DNA of 64,000 bases from Mortierella alpina. Taxonomy: Eukaryota > Mortierellomycota > Mortierellomycetes > Mortierellales > Mortierellaceae. Where the stretch lies: contig JANATF010000012.1 of the NCBI GenBank assembly GCA_029449245.1, positions 992,001-1,056,000 of the forward strand. The letters are read 5' to 3'. Positions 11,177 through 23,437 of this stretch are shown one piece after another. The notes under the pieces are model-generated. The model was not told the DNA's origin, did not search any database, and saw only the letters and a list, made by a program, of their open reading frames with translations. Within the stretch, counting starts at the first letter, position 1. Every line of letters begins with the position of its first letter. The position numbers and the translations under genes are program-made.

Positions 11177-12598
11177 TCATTTTTCAACAGCAAACTGAGT
11201 GACCAGTTGCAGGAACTCTTCGGGCTTCTCGGCATGGACTGTTGGTTAAGGTTCACGCAAGAGAGCAATACCTCAAGTCAGTCCCATGGAAAAACAAGGC
11301 CATTATTATGTGACAACAAAGTTGCATTCTGACATAGCATGAACTGTCAATCGTTGCGCTGTCCTTACCCCAGTGTCCAGTCTCCATGCCCTCAACTCTT
11401 GCTTTCGGGAAGAAGGTCCTGATAGCATCAAGTTCCTTCTCACGAATATATCCAGATTTGTTTCCTTTGATGAACAGTGTCTTTCCTTCAAACTTGTCTT
11501 GGCCCGGCACAAAGTCGAACTGGCCCAGCTTTTCAAGGGAATCGCCGAGAATCTCAATAGGCACTCGGAAACTGTAGCCGTCCCCATGGGTGTCCCTCTT
11601 CAAGTTTGTCAAGAGAAATTGGCGCACCCCGATATCCTTGTGCACAATATGAACGTCCAGTGGAACAGCATTGAATGAGTATGCAACAACACAGAGCCAC
11701 TGATATAAAGAAACTATGCATTCGGGGCAACTTACAGCGACAGTGTCTTTCAAGATGGCATCTGCTTCGCTCTGCTTCTTGACATTCGCCTCCTGAATAA
11801 CTTTCATGGCCTTGACGTACTTTGCAAACTCGCTTGAGAGCTTTACCTTGACAGGCGCCATGTCCACAACCACGATACGATCCACTGGAATATGCCTCAA
11901 GGCCATGGTCATGGCAACCTTGCCTCCCCTGTGATCCGTGAGAAACAGTGCAAAGTTGTGGTCGAGATGAGTTGAATGATCCAAACATGAACTGAACGGC
12001 GGCTCTGTGTTCCCGGACCCTGTGTCTCAGTATAATCCTGTACTCCAGGTCATATTTCTGTGTGCGCCTATTCCGGCTCGCAACCCTTACATGGAATGCC
12101 CAATCACGATTGGCCTCTCTAAAGAATGCTCCTTCAAGAATTGAGCAACATCATTGGCCATGTGTAGGTAGTCGTGCTCCTGTGAATGGCCACTTTCGCC
12201 ATGGTTACGGAGGTCCTACGTTGAAGCCAACAGGAAACAATTGAGTCAACCGTTGTGAGGACAGCGTATGGCTGGGTGACGCTGAGCTAGGCTCGGAATG
12301 GTTGGTCAGGAAGCCGTCGTGTCGTTATTACCACTGTGAGGACTCTAGTATTAAGGCGGGTAGCCATAGCTTTGGAGAGAGCCTTCCAGTTCTGCTTGGA
12401 TCCAAAAAGGCCGTGCATGATGAGGATAGGCTGAGAACGGGCCTGGATCTGCGGTGATGGCTGCGGGATATCAGTGAAGGAGAGAGGCACAGCGTGGATC
12501 GAGGACAAGGATCTAATGCCCAACTGTCTAAAGCTGGTGCCTTGCCCATGACATCTAGGAAAAAGAGAAGGGACCACGGTCCTGAACCTGGCCAGCAT
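11177..12598 (-). CDS. IMO32: Mitochondrial alpha/beta hydrolase, ABHD11/Imo32 type
   Basis: Five exons on the minus strand: 12332-12598, 12091-12215, 11736-11928, 11369-11636 and 11177-11238. They join in phase to 304 residues. The first 40 residues are Arg/Ser-rich without acidic residues, as in a mitochondrial presequence. The fold signature follows: oxyanion segment ILIMHGLFGSKQNWK, the DLRNHGESGHS motif typical of this subfamily, nucleophile elbow VIGHSMGGK (Ser) and catalytic His in GMETGHWVHAEKPEEF. These match ABHD11 and yeast Imo32 in order and spacing. ABHD11 is a mitochondrial serine hydrolase; yeast Imo32 is a mitochondrially processed protein of uncertain substrate. The acceptor of exon 4 (AAG at 11637-11638) is weak, but its phase is correct and it gives DIGVRQFLLTNL. 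The gene is divergent from the glutaredoxin. Confidence 0.92.
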
Positions 12599-13166
12599 GG
12601 TTTATGGTGTAAACGGGATAAGTGTAGAGAGGGGACGAAAGTCTGTGTGGAACGAAAGTAGTGATGGGGGTCACCCAAGCCACACACATCGCCCAACCGA
12701 CGTCCCTTTGATGCTTGGATGGGGTCGGCGCTCGGTTTGGCCGAACTGGCTCTTCAAACCGTCGATGCACATAGCAGCGATGCCTGACATGGGATGAGAC
12801 ATGCCCTGGTATGTACTGCGCAGCGCACGGTAAACTCTTTTCGTGAGTATCATTTCAAGTGGCGGCTCCAAAGGCTATTGACTGTTACGTAGTGCAGTGT
12901 GCAAACCTCTCCCCTCCCGTCGCGGCGAGATGTAGGGAAGGAGTTCGTAGAAGTGAGTTGCTTAGTTATGCATCGGTGTCCGGGGCGAGACTTGATGAGA
13001 TTCTACAAATCAAAAATAAGCCGGGAAATGGTTTTGCGCAAGAGCGAACACGACCAGTTTGTGACATTTGCGCTTGACGTATGGTCGTGTATTTGTCATA
13101 ACGCCTTGGGCCTGGTTTTTTTTTTTTTTTTTTTTTTTGTTTAAAGCGCACTCAAATCTTTCCGAC
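12599..13166. promoter_or_regulatory. Shared divergent upstream region, hydrolase/glutaredoxin
   Basis: 568 bp between the ATG of the hydrolase (minus) and the ATG of glutaredoxin (plus). A 23-base T run (13116-13138) ends 28 bases before the glutaredoxin start. No TATA box is obvious. Two mitochondrial or redox genes transcribed apart from one gap could share control; that is inference. Confidence 0.4.
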
Positions 13167-13603
13167 ATGGGTCAATCATCCTCCACTCTAACTCCCGAAA
13201 TGGCCGCCCAAATCAAGACCAGAGTCGACGCAATCATCGGTGAGCAAAGCATTTTACATTGAGTACTCTGTCACTGCAAGTGAAATCATACAGCCTTATT
13301 GATTGTTTTTGCAACATCGCGCAACTCTTTATAGCCAACAACGGTGTTGTTGTTTTTTCAAAGTCTTGGTGCCCTTACTGCACTAAAGCCAAAAACCTCC
13401 TCGCTAAGCTTGGAGTCAGTGCTCACATTGTCGAGCTTGACAGCGAGGACGATGGCGATGCTATCCAGAGCTACCTGTTTGAATTGACTGGTCAGCGCAC
13501 TGTCCCCAACATCTTTATCGGCCAGAAGCACATTGGCGGGTGCGACAACCTTGTCGCCCTTCAAAAGAACGGCCAGCTCCAGACTCTGCTCGCAACGATC
13601 TAG
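13167..13603 (+). CDS. Dithiol glutaredoxin
   Basis: Two exons, 13167-13239 and 13335-13603, give 113 residues. The active site is CPYC in VVFSKSWCPYCTKAK, the classical dithiol (class I) site. The glutathione-binding TVP motif (GQRTVPNIFIG) and the GG-x-D motif (HIGGCDNL) follow at the expected spacing. The family reduces protein disulfides and glutathione mixed disulfides using GSH. The N-terminus (MGQSSSTLTPEMAAQIK) is short and polar, so a cytosolic form is likely. The leading MGQSSS is also compatible with N-myristoylation (Gly at position 2, Ser at 6), which is only inferred. The 95-nt intron falls just before the beta-strand carrying the active site. A long T tract lies directly upstream. 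Confidence 0.95.
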
Positions 13604-14548
13604 AGGACGAGGTGTTTACATATCCCTATAGTCAACAATTGATTGCATATGTATATAGCCACACAGCCTTTCCACCCCCACATAATATGTGCTGAAATGA
13701 AATAAGTGTGCGTGTTTCTCCAGCAGACCCTCGTTTCACGCCGCTGGTTGTTTTTGAAGTTGCTGGCAACAGCGGCGACGATAAGGATGACGATGTGTGC
13801 ACAGTGTTGGGATGAAGACATGGGGTTTGCTGCGAGCCACATGAGACTCCGACACGCTAACGGGCGGTGGACGCTGGCCAAGATGAGAGCGACAGGCTAT
13901 CGGTTGCTTCCAGCCAAAAGAATGCCAACCCCGGATCTCTTGGAGGTGGCGTACAATTCGCATTCAAATTGGCTTTGCACAATTTACGACAGACGACGAA
14001 ATGAAATCCGCGCTGTGTCACCCAGCCGCTCAATAAGTCAATAGCGCTTGTTTGCTCCCCCGACCCTCGCTCACCTTTTCACCCCCCATCACCCCCCTTC
14101 CATCTTGGCATTGCGCCTTCGTCGCCATCTCCTTTCTCCCAGCCGCCTTGCTCGCCACCCACGCAGGACTCGGCACGCGCTCCTGTCCAGCCTCGCTACC
14201 CCAACTTCATCTGCATCCCATTCTCAACCACGCTTACTCCTTTCACGCTCATGGCAACAATTGTTTCCGTTGCTTGCTATCTTTCAGAGGAAAACGAACC
14301 ATCGGCCTCAGCCGGACTAACAGCAGTACGAGTGTCATCATTGACTGTCAATACAGCAGAAACACTCGCGGCAGCTGAATGATTCGTCTCCCACCCTCCC
14401 CGTCCTGTTATATACTCACTCCCTCTGCACGATCGGCCCTTGCAGCTGGACTCATTCCCGCCAACACTTTTCACCTTTTATTACTATCTATTTATTACCT
14501 TCTCGTGCAACTGCCTGGTATTACACTTTCTTTTTGGAGACTGGAGAC
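13604..14548 (+). promoter_or_regulatory. Intergenic region and C/T-rich leader of the RhoGAP gene
   Basis: After the glutaredoxin stop, about 440 bases show nothing recognisable. From about 14045 to 14260 the plus strand becomes C/T-rich, the same kind of leader seen before other starts, ending 290 bases before the ATG at 14549. I see no gene. Confidence 0.4.
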
Positions 14549-15718
14549 ATGGCTCAACAGAAAGTATCCTTCAAGAAATGGTGGAAGAACATCACAGGGA
14601 CGAAGGCCGACAAAGGTAATCTGAGCACCACTTGGATTTTCTTTTTTCTGATCCTTGGATTCACCAGGCAACAAAGGTGGCGAGACGAAGCATTAGGACT
14701 TTAGAGCTACGAACCATCTGAACCTGAACAGGGATTTGGTGACACCACCACCACCTTGGAACCCTGTAGCCATCTCATTAGTGGCGAATTCGATTTAATG
14801 GCAACGGGACCTCGCGGGCTTTTTGTCCTTCCAAAAAAAAAAAAACGCGCGGGCGACTGTGTGTTTCAGACGAGCCTAAAACCATGTGGCACATCGCGCA
14901 TTGCGCTGTCCCTGGCCGGCACCAATCGACGCGAGCTTGCGCCTAACGCTCACTCACAATGACCAACCAAACCAGCACACAAGGAGAAAGACAGGAATCA
15001 CTATATCTGACTGAGGAGCTCGCAGCAATCTATCAAGAGATATCTTGACTGCGGGGCAGTGTAGACAATACTATTTAGCAGCGCTGGATGCCTCGGTCCT
15101 CCTTGTTACTTCTGGAAATAGTTCAGTCGGCATTAAGCTAGTTTTCTATGGTTTACTAACACAACATCGCCCGCCTTTGCTCTCAAATGCCAGGTCTCTT
15201 TCATATAGACCTAGTGGACTCGATCGTATATGCAGGCGTGCCCGTCAACTACACGATCAATGGTCAGACGCGGTGTCAGGGTTATATTCCAACTATTGTC
15301 TCGAAATGCGGCTGGCTTCTGAAGGAACGAGGTGAGCTTATAGGTTTGAGAAGCACTCGGAAGACTGTGAGCAACACGACTGAGCACTAATATTCGTAAT
15401 TATTGCATGCATCTTGGGCTATGCTCGGTTTAGCTACGAAAACAAAAGGAATCTTTCGCGTCAGTGGATCAGCGAAGCGGGTGTCTGAACTGCAGCTCAT
15501 CTTCGACACCCCACCAAATTACGGGAGCCAACTGGACTGGGCTGGCTTTACAATCCATGATGCCTCCAATGTCCTCCGCCGATACCTTAATCATCTACCA
15601 GACCCTGTGATCACCTTGGAATACTACGAAAAGTTTCGGGACGTGCACCGTATGTACTATTTGGTTGCTCATCTGGTGACCTAGATGGCGGCAGTGAAGC
15701 GGATCATGTTACATTGTG

Positions 15719-15752
<34 letters not shown>

Positions 15753-18700
15753 CCGGAAGGGCTGTACTTACAGAATGACACTTGCTGCTGCTTACTTTTA
15801 GGCAACCTAACGGATGAAGAGGAAAAGATTGCCGCCTATCAGGATTTGATCAGCAAGCTACCGCCACCCCATTCGTGCCTACTAATGTATCTCCTGGACC
15901 TGCTAGCCCTATTCGCTCACCACAGCGAAGAAAATCTGATGGATTCTAAAAATCTAGCCTCAGTTTTTCAGCCCGGAGTCCTCTCTCATCCAAACCATGC
16001 CATGTCGCCAGGAGAATACATGACCTCAGCAGCAGTGTTGAGGTTCCTCATAGACCACCAGAGCAGCTTCACATTACCACAACCAGCTATTGATGAGGAC
16101 GACGAGGAAATGGCCAACTTTGGACTGGGAAATTCCTCGGCGCAACAGGCCTATCCAGGACTTGGATCATCTTTCCATGGAGGCTATGTGAATGCGTCAG
16201 ATCACAAAAGAATTCACGATACCATGGTGGATCCAGGTGTCAGTTTCGAGGCGGAGGACGCTGTGCACATTTTGGGATCAGGCATCAAGCGGAATCTGTC
16301 GCTTCACAGACCCATTATTCCTCACTCAACCTTGCCCGGCAACACTCCTCAACGGAGTAAATCAACAAACTCCAGCACAAGCAGCCACCACAGTAACCAC
16401 TCAAGCCTCTTTTCGTCTGCATTTTTGGCCAGGCGTCGATCCCACCGCAATTCGAAAACTGCCTCGAGGATTATTCCTGAAAACGAAGCCAACTCACTAG
16501 CTGAGAGCTTCCAGGAACAGGGTATGTTGGACTGTATACAAAAGGACTGGCCATTGTTCTGCGGTGCCTCGTAGCTAACCTTCTCGCACTCTTTCGGAGT
16601 AGACCTTTCGGATATTTCAGAAACACACAGGCCAGTCGAGGATAAGCTGCAGTTACTTAGCCCTAAAAGCTCAGCAATCAGGAAGGCGAGTACCTCGCCA
16701 TTATTGGAATCAGAGCCGTCAGAGTTTTCCTCATATCTCTCGCGCCGAAAACAACTGAAGAGTGAAGGACTTCATCGCGAACCATCGGTGTTTTGCCAGA
16801 CAATCGAGATCCAATTCCCGGCACCCGTCATCGACCCCCCAAACCTCAACACCTCGGCTCTTAAGCCGTCGCTTCCAATAGCGTCAGGCGTATCTTCAGC
16901 CTCGCCAACTATACCACGAGGCAACCGCACAAGTCAACATATGAGCGAAAGAAATACCAGAACTATTATGCAGAAGGGGCTTCAACCCTCAACGACGGCT
17001 CACGTACATATTCCAGACCCTCCACTGCGGCAGCATGATGGCACTTACCTGCCTTCTTCGGGACGAGCAGCCGCGGGACAACGACGTATCTCAGGAGCAG
17101 AGCAGGGTCCGTCACGGAGCCAGCTAGCCTCTGATTATCACGCGGCAGCCGCGCAGCGGCCTGTCAATCCAGGCATGCCCATTCTCCGTGCAAAGAGCAA
17201 CCCAGGGGATTTGACGGCTACTGGATCCAGGAATCAAAATCAGGCGATGGAGAAGTTCATGGGCCTCTTTACCGGGAAACACAAAGAAGGTGATTCGGGA
17301 ACAGCAAGAGACGCCGGTAGCAACAGCAAGGACTCCAAAAAGGAAAAGAAGCGCGAGTCCTTGACTGAGAAGCAGCGAAAGTACAGAAGCCAGGAGCTGC
17401 CGCCCGCCCATCTCCACGGTCCCTCCTCAGGCCCGGCGTCTTCACCGGCGTCTAGCTGGCGCGGGGCACCTGTCCACGGCGCCATCAGCGAACAGCATGA
17501 GGGGGCTGGAGCACCAGAGAGAGCATACACTCAGCCGCCACCGCCATTGCCTCACCAGCAACGGTCGCCTTCTCCACGGCCGGCCCCTCCCCCACGGCCA
17601 GCCCCTCCGCCCCCAGAAGGATCACTGATGGACCTCCTGGACCCACACGCGCACCGGGCTGTACACGCGCACCTTTCAGAGCACTCATCACCGACGTCGG
17701 GTGAATCACGTTCTGCCTCACCTGCCCATGGCTCTGCATCGCCCTCTAGATATCATCTACCCACCAACCCATCCTTCGCCTCGACGTCGTCTGCAACTTC
17801 GTTGCCTGGTGGCGATCGACTATACCATGGCAAGAGAGGTTTGCCATCTCAAGGTAGCTCAGGGTCGCTCGAGGGTACGCTTCCCAGGCTTCATTCTGAC
17901 GATAACCTTGTCCCGCGCCAGAGGCCACCTCGCCTCGGCCATTCTCCTCAACCAGACTCCTCTCATGATCAACACCAACAACAGCACTTTCAACAATTTC
18001 AGCAACATCTCTCGCCTTACAGCTCATCATCGTCCTCACTACGCCCTTCCCACCCACACCCACATCCTGCCCAAAGCCCGCACCTCGGATACGACTACGG
18101 GGGTAAGGCCATCCTGAGCAGTCATCCTTTCGACCCCCTGTCCCCGCCACCCCAGCGAGCGCGCAGCCGGAGCAGGCAAGGCTCGTTTGGATCGAATAAC
18201 GACATCTCAGACACGAATGCTCCCTCACCGCCCACACCAGCCAAATCCAGAGAACGCGAGCGTCGATTACCTCGCGATGGATCCACGTCCTCTCTTAGAG
18301 GCGATACTACACCCCCACGCCGCGCACGCAGCAACTCTTCCAAGAACACCTCTCCAGCGCACTCACCTTTGTTAAAGCCACTATCCAGAGCAGGATCCTC
18401 TAATCAGATCGGACAAGGCGCCACGAGTACTGGCCAAGGCTATCATCCACAGCAGCAGTATCATGGATCCTCGCCACTGGCCGAGGGGCAGAGCTCTGCC
18501 ACCGCCACTTCTAGTTATACCAGCCCACCGCCTTCGAGTCGAGCCAGGAATCGGGCGCAGAGTCGTGATGAGCAACATCGCCCTGAGGCTGGTCCTCAGC
18601 ATCGGGCTTTTGATAGGAGTCGGTCTGCGGCCGCTGGTCTAGCCATCACCTCTCCTGCACCTATCATTTCGTCTTCGTCCTCGTCCAGTCCTTCGTTACA

Positions 18701-18755
18701 GTCCACCTCCACTTTTGCATCCAGCTCATCTTCAAGGAACCTGCGATCTACGTAG
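14549..18755 (+). CDS. Rho GTPase-activating protein with long disordered tail
   Basis: Exons 14549-14615, 15194-15331, 15434-15649, 15802-16521 and 16603-18755 join in phase to about 1097 residues. The RhoGAP domain lies at about residues 23-245. YIPTIVSKCGWLLKE leads to the arginine-finger segment GIFRVSGSAKR, then YLNHLPDPVI, LLMYLLDLLALFAHH and the closing NLASVFQPGVLSHP. The domain accelerates GTP hydrolysis on Rho/Cdc42/Rac proteins, controlling actin and polarity. The remaining 850 residues are Ser/Pro/His/Arg-rich and disordered, with a PPPRPAPPP proline tract. The start exon encodes MAQQKVSFKKWWKNITG. Exon 1 can join directly to 15194 in phase. A possible coding exon between them (from 14668) is interrupted; see the findings. 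The last intron of the GAP domain contains a 28-base A run. Confidence 0.85.
15722..15749 (+). repeat. A(28) homopolymer in a RhoGAP intron
   Basis: An uninterrupted run of 28 A lies 52 bases before the acceptor of the fourth coding exon. It is probably length-variable. No target-site duplication or retroelement sequence flanks it, so I do not read it as an inserted poly(A) tail. Confidence 0.8.
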
Positions 18756-19048
18756 TCTATGATTTTTGAGAACCCTGTCCCACCTTCTCTATTTTCTTAT
18801 GTGGCCGCCTCTCCACTTTTACCTCGAAACTCGCCCCCTCCTCCTCAGTCCAGTGCTCCCTTTTATCTTGGCGATGAACATTAATGCTCTCATGATCAAA
18901 ATAAATGACCCTTTCCTCCCATTGTTCAATGGCACCAGCAATTTATTGCAGAAATATCTATCATGCACTCGAGTCCCTGACTCCAATGCCGTGTCTTTTT
19001 TTTTTTTTCTTATACACATTTTTTATTGTTTTTCCTTCCTCTTTTCAT

Positions 19049-21213
19049 TCACTCCCATGGGTTATCAAAAGCTTCCTGGTCCGAGGCATCTTTTTCCAGA
19101 GGATCCTTGGGCATTTGCATGATGGCCAGAACTTTATCCCGACTCTGGTTCACTATCGAGCGCGGGCCTTGAAAGTCTGGATCCAGTGCTGCGGCCTCGA
19201 CCGCGTCCCGGATATTCCAGTTGGTCGACAGGGCGATGGTAGGCGACGCCATGGCAGCAGCGGTCGACTTTGCATTGGATTTGGATCGCGTGCTAGAGAA
19301 CACATCATCGAACCCGCCAAGGTCCTCTTCAAGTGTGGGTATGGGTGTCAGTAACGAGGACGGATAATGGCTGCCTATGTTGCTGGTGGTGGTGGTGCTG
19401 TGGATGTTGTTTCTGTTGCTGCTACTGCTGCTTCTCATGTTGCTACGGGACAGGTTGCTGGTGGACGAGAGGGTGAATGCGGCCTCCTGTGCGAAAACAG
19501 GACCGCCCATATCGTCCGAAATGGTATAGTCCATAACCTTGCTGCCGCCTCCCTCAACCATCATCAACTTTGTCTCTTGTAAGGAGTCTGCCAATGAGTT
19601 CATCCAAGGGTTGGAGCTATCAACGACATCTTCGCCAAGAGAGAATCCTGAGCCTGTTCTGGGATGGCTAACTGTGCCAGCTCCAACTCCTGGTTTAGCG
19701 ACCGGGACGGTTGTTCTGAGCGTATTGCTGTTGCCAAGGGTGTCCGCGATGGAGGGTTGATGTTGGCTGCGTGAGCTGGCTATGCCCGAGTCCAGGAAGC
19801 TGGTTGATCGGTGCCCAAGCGAGCTGTTGATCTGTGGGCTGGTGGGTCCTGAAGTGAACAACAAGTCATTTGCAAACGCTTCTGCAGCATCGTCCGGAAT
19901 CATTAAATTCATCGCTTCAGATCTGCTGAACCTTGAACTAGTTGGGGCTGGCGAAGCATTCTCAGCGTCACGCTCAAATCCGTTTTTGCTCAATGGTGGC
20001 GGCGCAAAATTGGGTGAGGACGTGCGCGATATTGACTGAAAAGTTTCGATCGACTGTGAGGAGGTTGTCGAGGATGCTGAATGAGGAATTTTGTCCTTTG
20101 ATAGCCGCGGCGACTGTGGTTCTGAGGACGGCGTTGACTGAGGCTGGGACTGATCTAAGGGATTAAAGATCGGATCAACAATCGTCGGTGCAGTAGGTGC
20201 ACTCTGTTTCGAGGGTTGATCTACGCTTGCCCTCTTAATGGTAGATGGTCGGGTCGAGATGGAGGTTTTTGAAGACAAAGGCGGTGCTGATGCCGGTGGT
20301 GCTACTGATGCCGATACAACTGAAGCCACCTTGCTGGGGATGCCAGACCTTGTGCTGCTTGCAATGGACCGTGCGTCATCTGCTGTATCCTGACTCTGCA
20401 CACTCCTGCTACTCTTTACGCTCTCGTGGCTGATGGTGCTAGCCTGGCTGTTAGTGCGCGTCAAAGGCTGAGTGGAGAGAGGCGACTTGATGGACTGAGC
20501 ATCCTCGTCCTTGTTGCTGCTGACGCTGGCGCTCTCGCCGAGGGGCGATGCATCCGCGTTGAGGGCCGTAGTAGAGACACGTACGCCCAATGGGGGAGAG
20601 GGTACGCGCGACGACGAGTTGCTGGTCCTTGATATAGTGGTCGACGTTTTTCGAGAAGCCGATGATGAAGATGTAGGACCGCCAGAGTCGCCAAACAATA
20701 GATCCCGTTTTGCGGCGGAGAGCGTCAAAGATGCGGACTGAGGGGCAGAATCAAACAGGGATCCACCAGCGTCTCCTGTCAGGGAGGAGAACAAGGCATG
20801 GTGTTGAAGGCGAGAGGAGCTACGAGAGTTGGGTCCTGATCCGGGAGGTGTCTTTGATCCTGCTGCAGCTGCTGCAGCTGTTGAAGACGATGCTGGTGGG
20901 GACGAGAGAGTGGCCTTGACCGCTGCGGCCCCGCCACGCGTGGTGGTGGTTGACGCAGTGATGGGCGGATTGAACGCAGCCAGGGGATCCTTGTAGAGAT
21001 CTCCCGAGATGGAGAGCCGACTCGACTTGCTCGAACCTGTGGAGCTGTCTGTTCAATGGCGATTTCTTGATGTTAGTCAATGCATGCACCGCGGCGCTTG
21101 CAAGGGCTGTTGACATACCGAGTGCCTTAGCAGCCCTTTTTCGCCAACTTACCACTCGTGTCACCAAAGAGGTGGCCAAACTTGGAGTTTGCGGCCCCTT
21201 TGCGCTGCGACAT
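19049..21213 (-). CDS. Ser/Thr-rich low-complexity protein with NPW C-terminus
   Basis: Two exons, 21153-21213 and 19049-21048, join in phase to 686 residues. Exon 1 reads MSQRKGAANSKFGHLFGDTS. Exon 2 continues SSKSSRLSISGDLYKDPLAAF. Most of the body is Ser/Thr/Pro-rich and predicted disordered. It carries short acidic/aromatic clusters (ALFSSLTGDAGGSLFDS, DLGGFDDVFSS) and a better-ordered C-terminus: NWNIRDAVEAAALDPDFQGP, then KVLAIMQMPKDPLE and ending EAFDNPWE. Recurrent DPL, NPW and FxD peptides resemble those used by membrane-traffic adaptors. That is suggestive only, and no domain is recognised. The gene converges on the RhoGAP gene (293 bp apart) and diverges from RAD51. Confidence 0.75.
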
Positions 21214-21598
21214 GTTGCCGGTCGGTGGTGGATGCGAAGAGCAGTGGTTCGATGAAGGAAACTGAAGGAAACTCGAGGGCACGAGCAGCGAGCAGTGAGA
21301 TTGTCAGCACAGAAAGAAACGAAAAGTGTTGGGGCAACGACGGAGCGGAATATGAAGCAAAGATGGAACAATTGCAAAAGCAAAGGACTCACAGGATATG
21401 GGCAGCAGCATTGAGCGCTCTTCGCGGTCGGTCAACGCACGTGACCGACACCTAACGCGCGCGCCTGTCGCCACCAATAATATTTTGCTCACTTTGTCCA
21501 GGGGCGCGCGCATTCTTTTTTGCATTCTCTTGTCTCCACTTCCAGCACTCGACTCTCCACTCACCGTCCGCTCATTCACATCACAACAGCCGCATACA
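21214..21598. promoter_or_regulatory. Divergent promoter region upstream of RAD51
   Basis: 385 bp lie between the ATG of the Ser/Thr-rich gene (minus) and the ATG of RAD51 (plus). An E-box-like CACGTGAC is at 21438-21445, with GC-rich CGCGCG elements at about 21455-21515. No exact ACGCGT (MluI cell-cycle box) was found, although related ACGCGCG occurs. A C/T-rich stretch from 21525 leads into the RAD51 start. Confidence 0.45.
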
Positions 21599-23301
21599 AT
21601 GGAACACGCACCGCAGCAAGAACACCTCGAGATGGCAGAGGAGGAGGAAGAGGCCTATGCCAACCACATGCTCAGTACGTCCGCCCTTCACGCATTCAAT
21701 CGGTCCAACAGTGAGTCGTGTTCATTTGACCCAGAACTAAGCGCCTCCCATTTCCCATTCCACTCATTCCTTCACTTCCAAATCAAACAGCCGAGAAGCT
21801 AGAGGTAATGTTTTACTTGTCCTCTGTAGAGCAGCCTGTGTGCCGCCTCAAGGCAATACCTTGTTCGTCTTTTTCTGACGTTTCACCAATTTGCTGCTTT
21901 GTAGGAATGTGGCATTCAAGCAGCGGACATCAAGAAACTCAAGGAAGCTGGCTACTTCACCGTGGAGTCTATTGCGTTTACCCCTAAAAAGGCACTTCTT
22001 ACCATCAAAGGAATCTCTGAGGCCAAGGCCGACAAGATCATCGCAGAAGGTAATAAGGATAGAGGCACGCTTTCCACTCATGAGGAACGATGTTCTGACA
22101 AGTTTTTTCGCCTCTCGTTTTGCTTTTGCTGCGTCGATTCATGTTATAGCATCAAAATTGGTGCCTATGGGATTCACCACGGCGACAGACTTCCATCAGC
22201 GACGAAGTGGAATGATTCAGATCACCACTGGCTCGGGAGAGTTGGACAAGTTGCTTGGTGGAGGTATAGAAACTGGATCCATTACGGAGCTGTTTGGAGA
22301 GTTCAGGACTGGAAAGAGTCAGCTTTGCCATATGCTAGCCGTTACATGCCAGGTACATTGAGGGCTCCTACGATGTTGACAGCAACTTGCTGCCTAGAAC
22401 TGAAGTACTTCCGAGCATTAATCTTTTCCATCATTGTCTCCACCGACTATAGCTTCCACTAGCGATGAACGGAGGTGAAGGAAAGTGCCTGTATATCGAT
22501 ACTGAAGGCACCTTCCGCCCGGAGCGTCTCCTTGCCATCGCCGAACGGTAATTTTTCGGCTGCCTATTATTTGTTCTAAAGGAATTACTATTAGATACAT
22601 GCAACTAACGCTATTTCTCGTTATCTGGCATAGATACAATCTCGACGGAGAGGAAGTGCTGGACAACGTGGCATATGCCCGCGCTTACAACACAGACCAC
22701 CAGATGAACCTGTTAGTCCAGGCAGCCGGTATGATGTCCGAATCCCGGTTTGCATTGCTCATTATCGACAGTGCCACCTCCTTGTATCGAACGGATTACT
22801 CTGGTAGAGGTGAACTCTCGGCTCGACAAATGCACATGGCCAGATTCCTCAGGAACCTCCAGCGCCTAGCAGACGAGGTAGGAATTGTGTTTTTGTAAAC
22901 AACTTTTTTGTAGTTGACCTTTTGTTTGTTTATTTTACTAATATGGTTCCTCTTGTGTAGTTTGGAGTAGCTGTGGTCATCACTAATCAGGTTGTGGCCT
23001 CAGTTGACGGCATGGCCATGTTCAACGCAGATTCCAAAAAACCCATCGGAGGAAATATCATGGCTCACTCTTCCACTACGAGGTGATTTTTTTTTGACCA
23101 ACGATGATGTATATTCGAGAGACAAGCCTTGGTTCTTTGCACTGACCTTATTCCCTTTTTTCTACAAAACATAGACTGTCGCTCCGCAAAGGTCGTGCGG
23201 AGAATCGTATCTGCAAGATCTACGATTCGCCATGCCTGCCCGAAGCCGAAGCTCAGTTCTCGATCGGGCCACACGGTATTGCTGACGCCATAGAGTCGTA
23301 G
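21599..23301 (+). CDS. RAD51: RAD51 recombinase
   Basis: Eight exons: 21599-21674, 21791-21804, 21905-22049, 22150-22352, 22453-22547, 22634-22877, 22961-23082 and 23175-23301. All phases match, giving 341 residues. RAD51 forms ATP-dependent filaments on single-stranded DNA for homologous recombination in the nucleus. An acidic N-terminus (EEEEEAY) precedes the helix-hairpin-helix region ([13 protein letters not shown]). Next comes the core: [17 protein letters not shown], Walker [24 protein letters not shown], Walker [21 protein letters not shown], then [20 protein letters not shown] and [25 protein letters not shown] and the C-terminus ([16 protein letters not shown]) favour RAD51 over DMC1. 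Exon 2 is only 14 nt and encodes TEKLE with the flanking base. The 3' end is 136 bp from the convergent phosphatase gene. Confidence 0.97.
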
Positions 23302-23437
23302 AAAGCCACTTGCTAGAGCTACCACCAACTACCCTACCATTCATCCTTCCCCCAGTGTATGCATTCCCATTTTCAAAGAAAGGAAAAATGTGTATTGTAT
23401 ATTGTCATTAAATCCTCTACTGTCGATCATTATCATC

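Noticed and set aside
15722-15749. A(28) tract as the tail of a retroposed element
   Set aside because: No flanking target-site duplication and no LINE- or SINE-like sequence before it. It lies within an ordinary short intron.
21599-23301. DMC1 as an alternative identity for the recombinase
   Set aside because: [17 protein letters not shown], the acidic N-terminus and the C-terminal [16 protein letters not shown] pattern follow RAD51 more closely.
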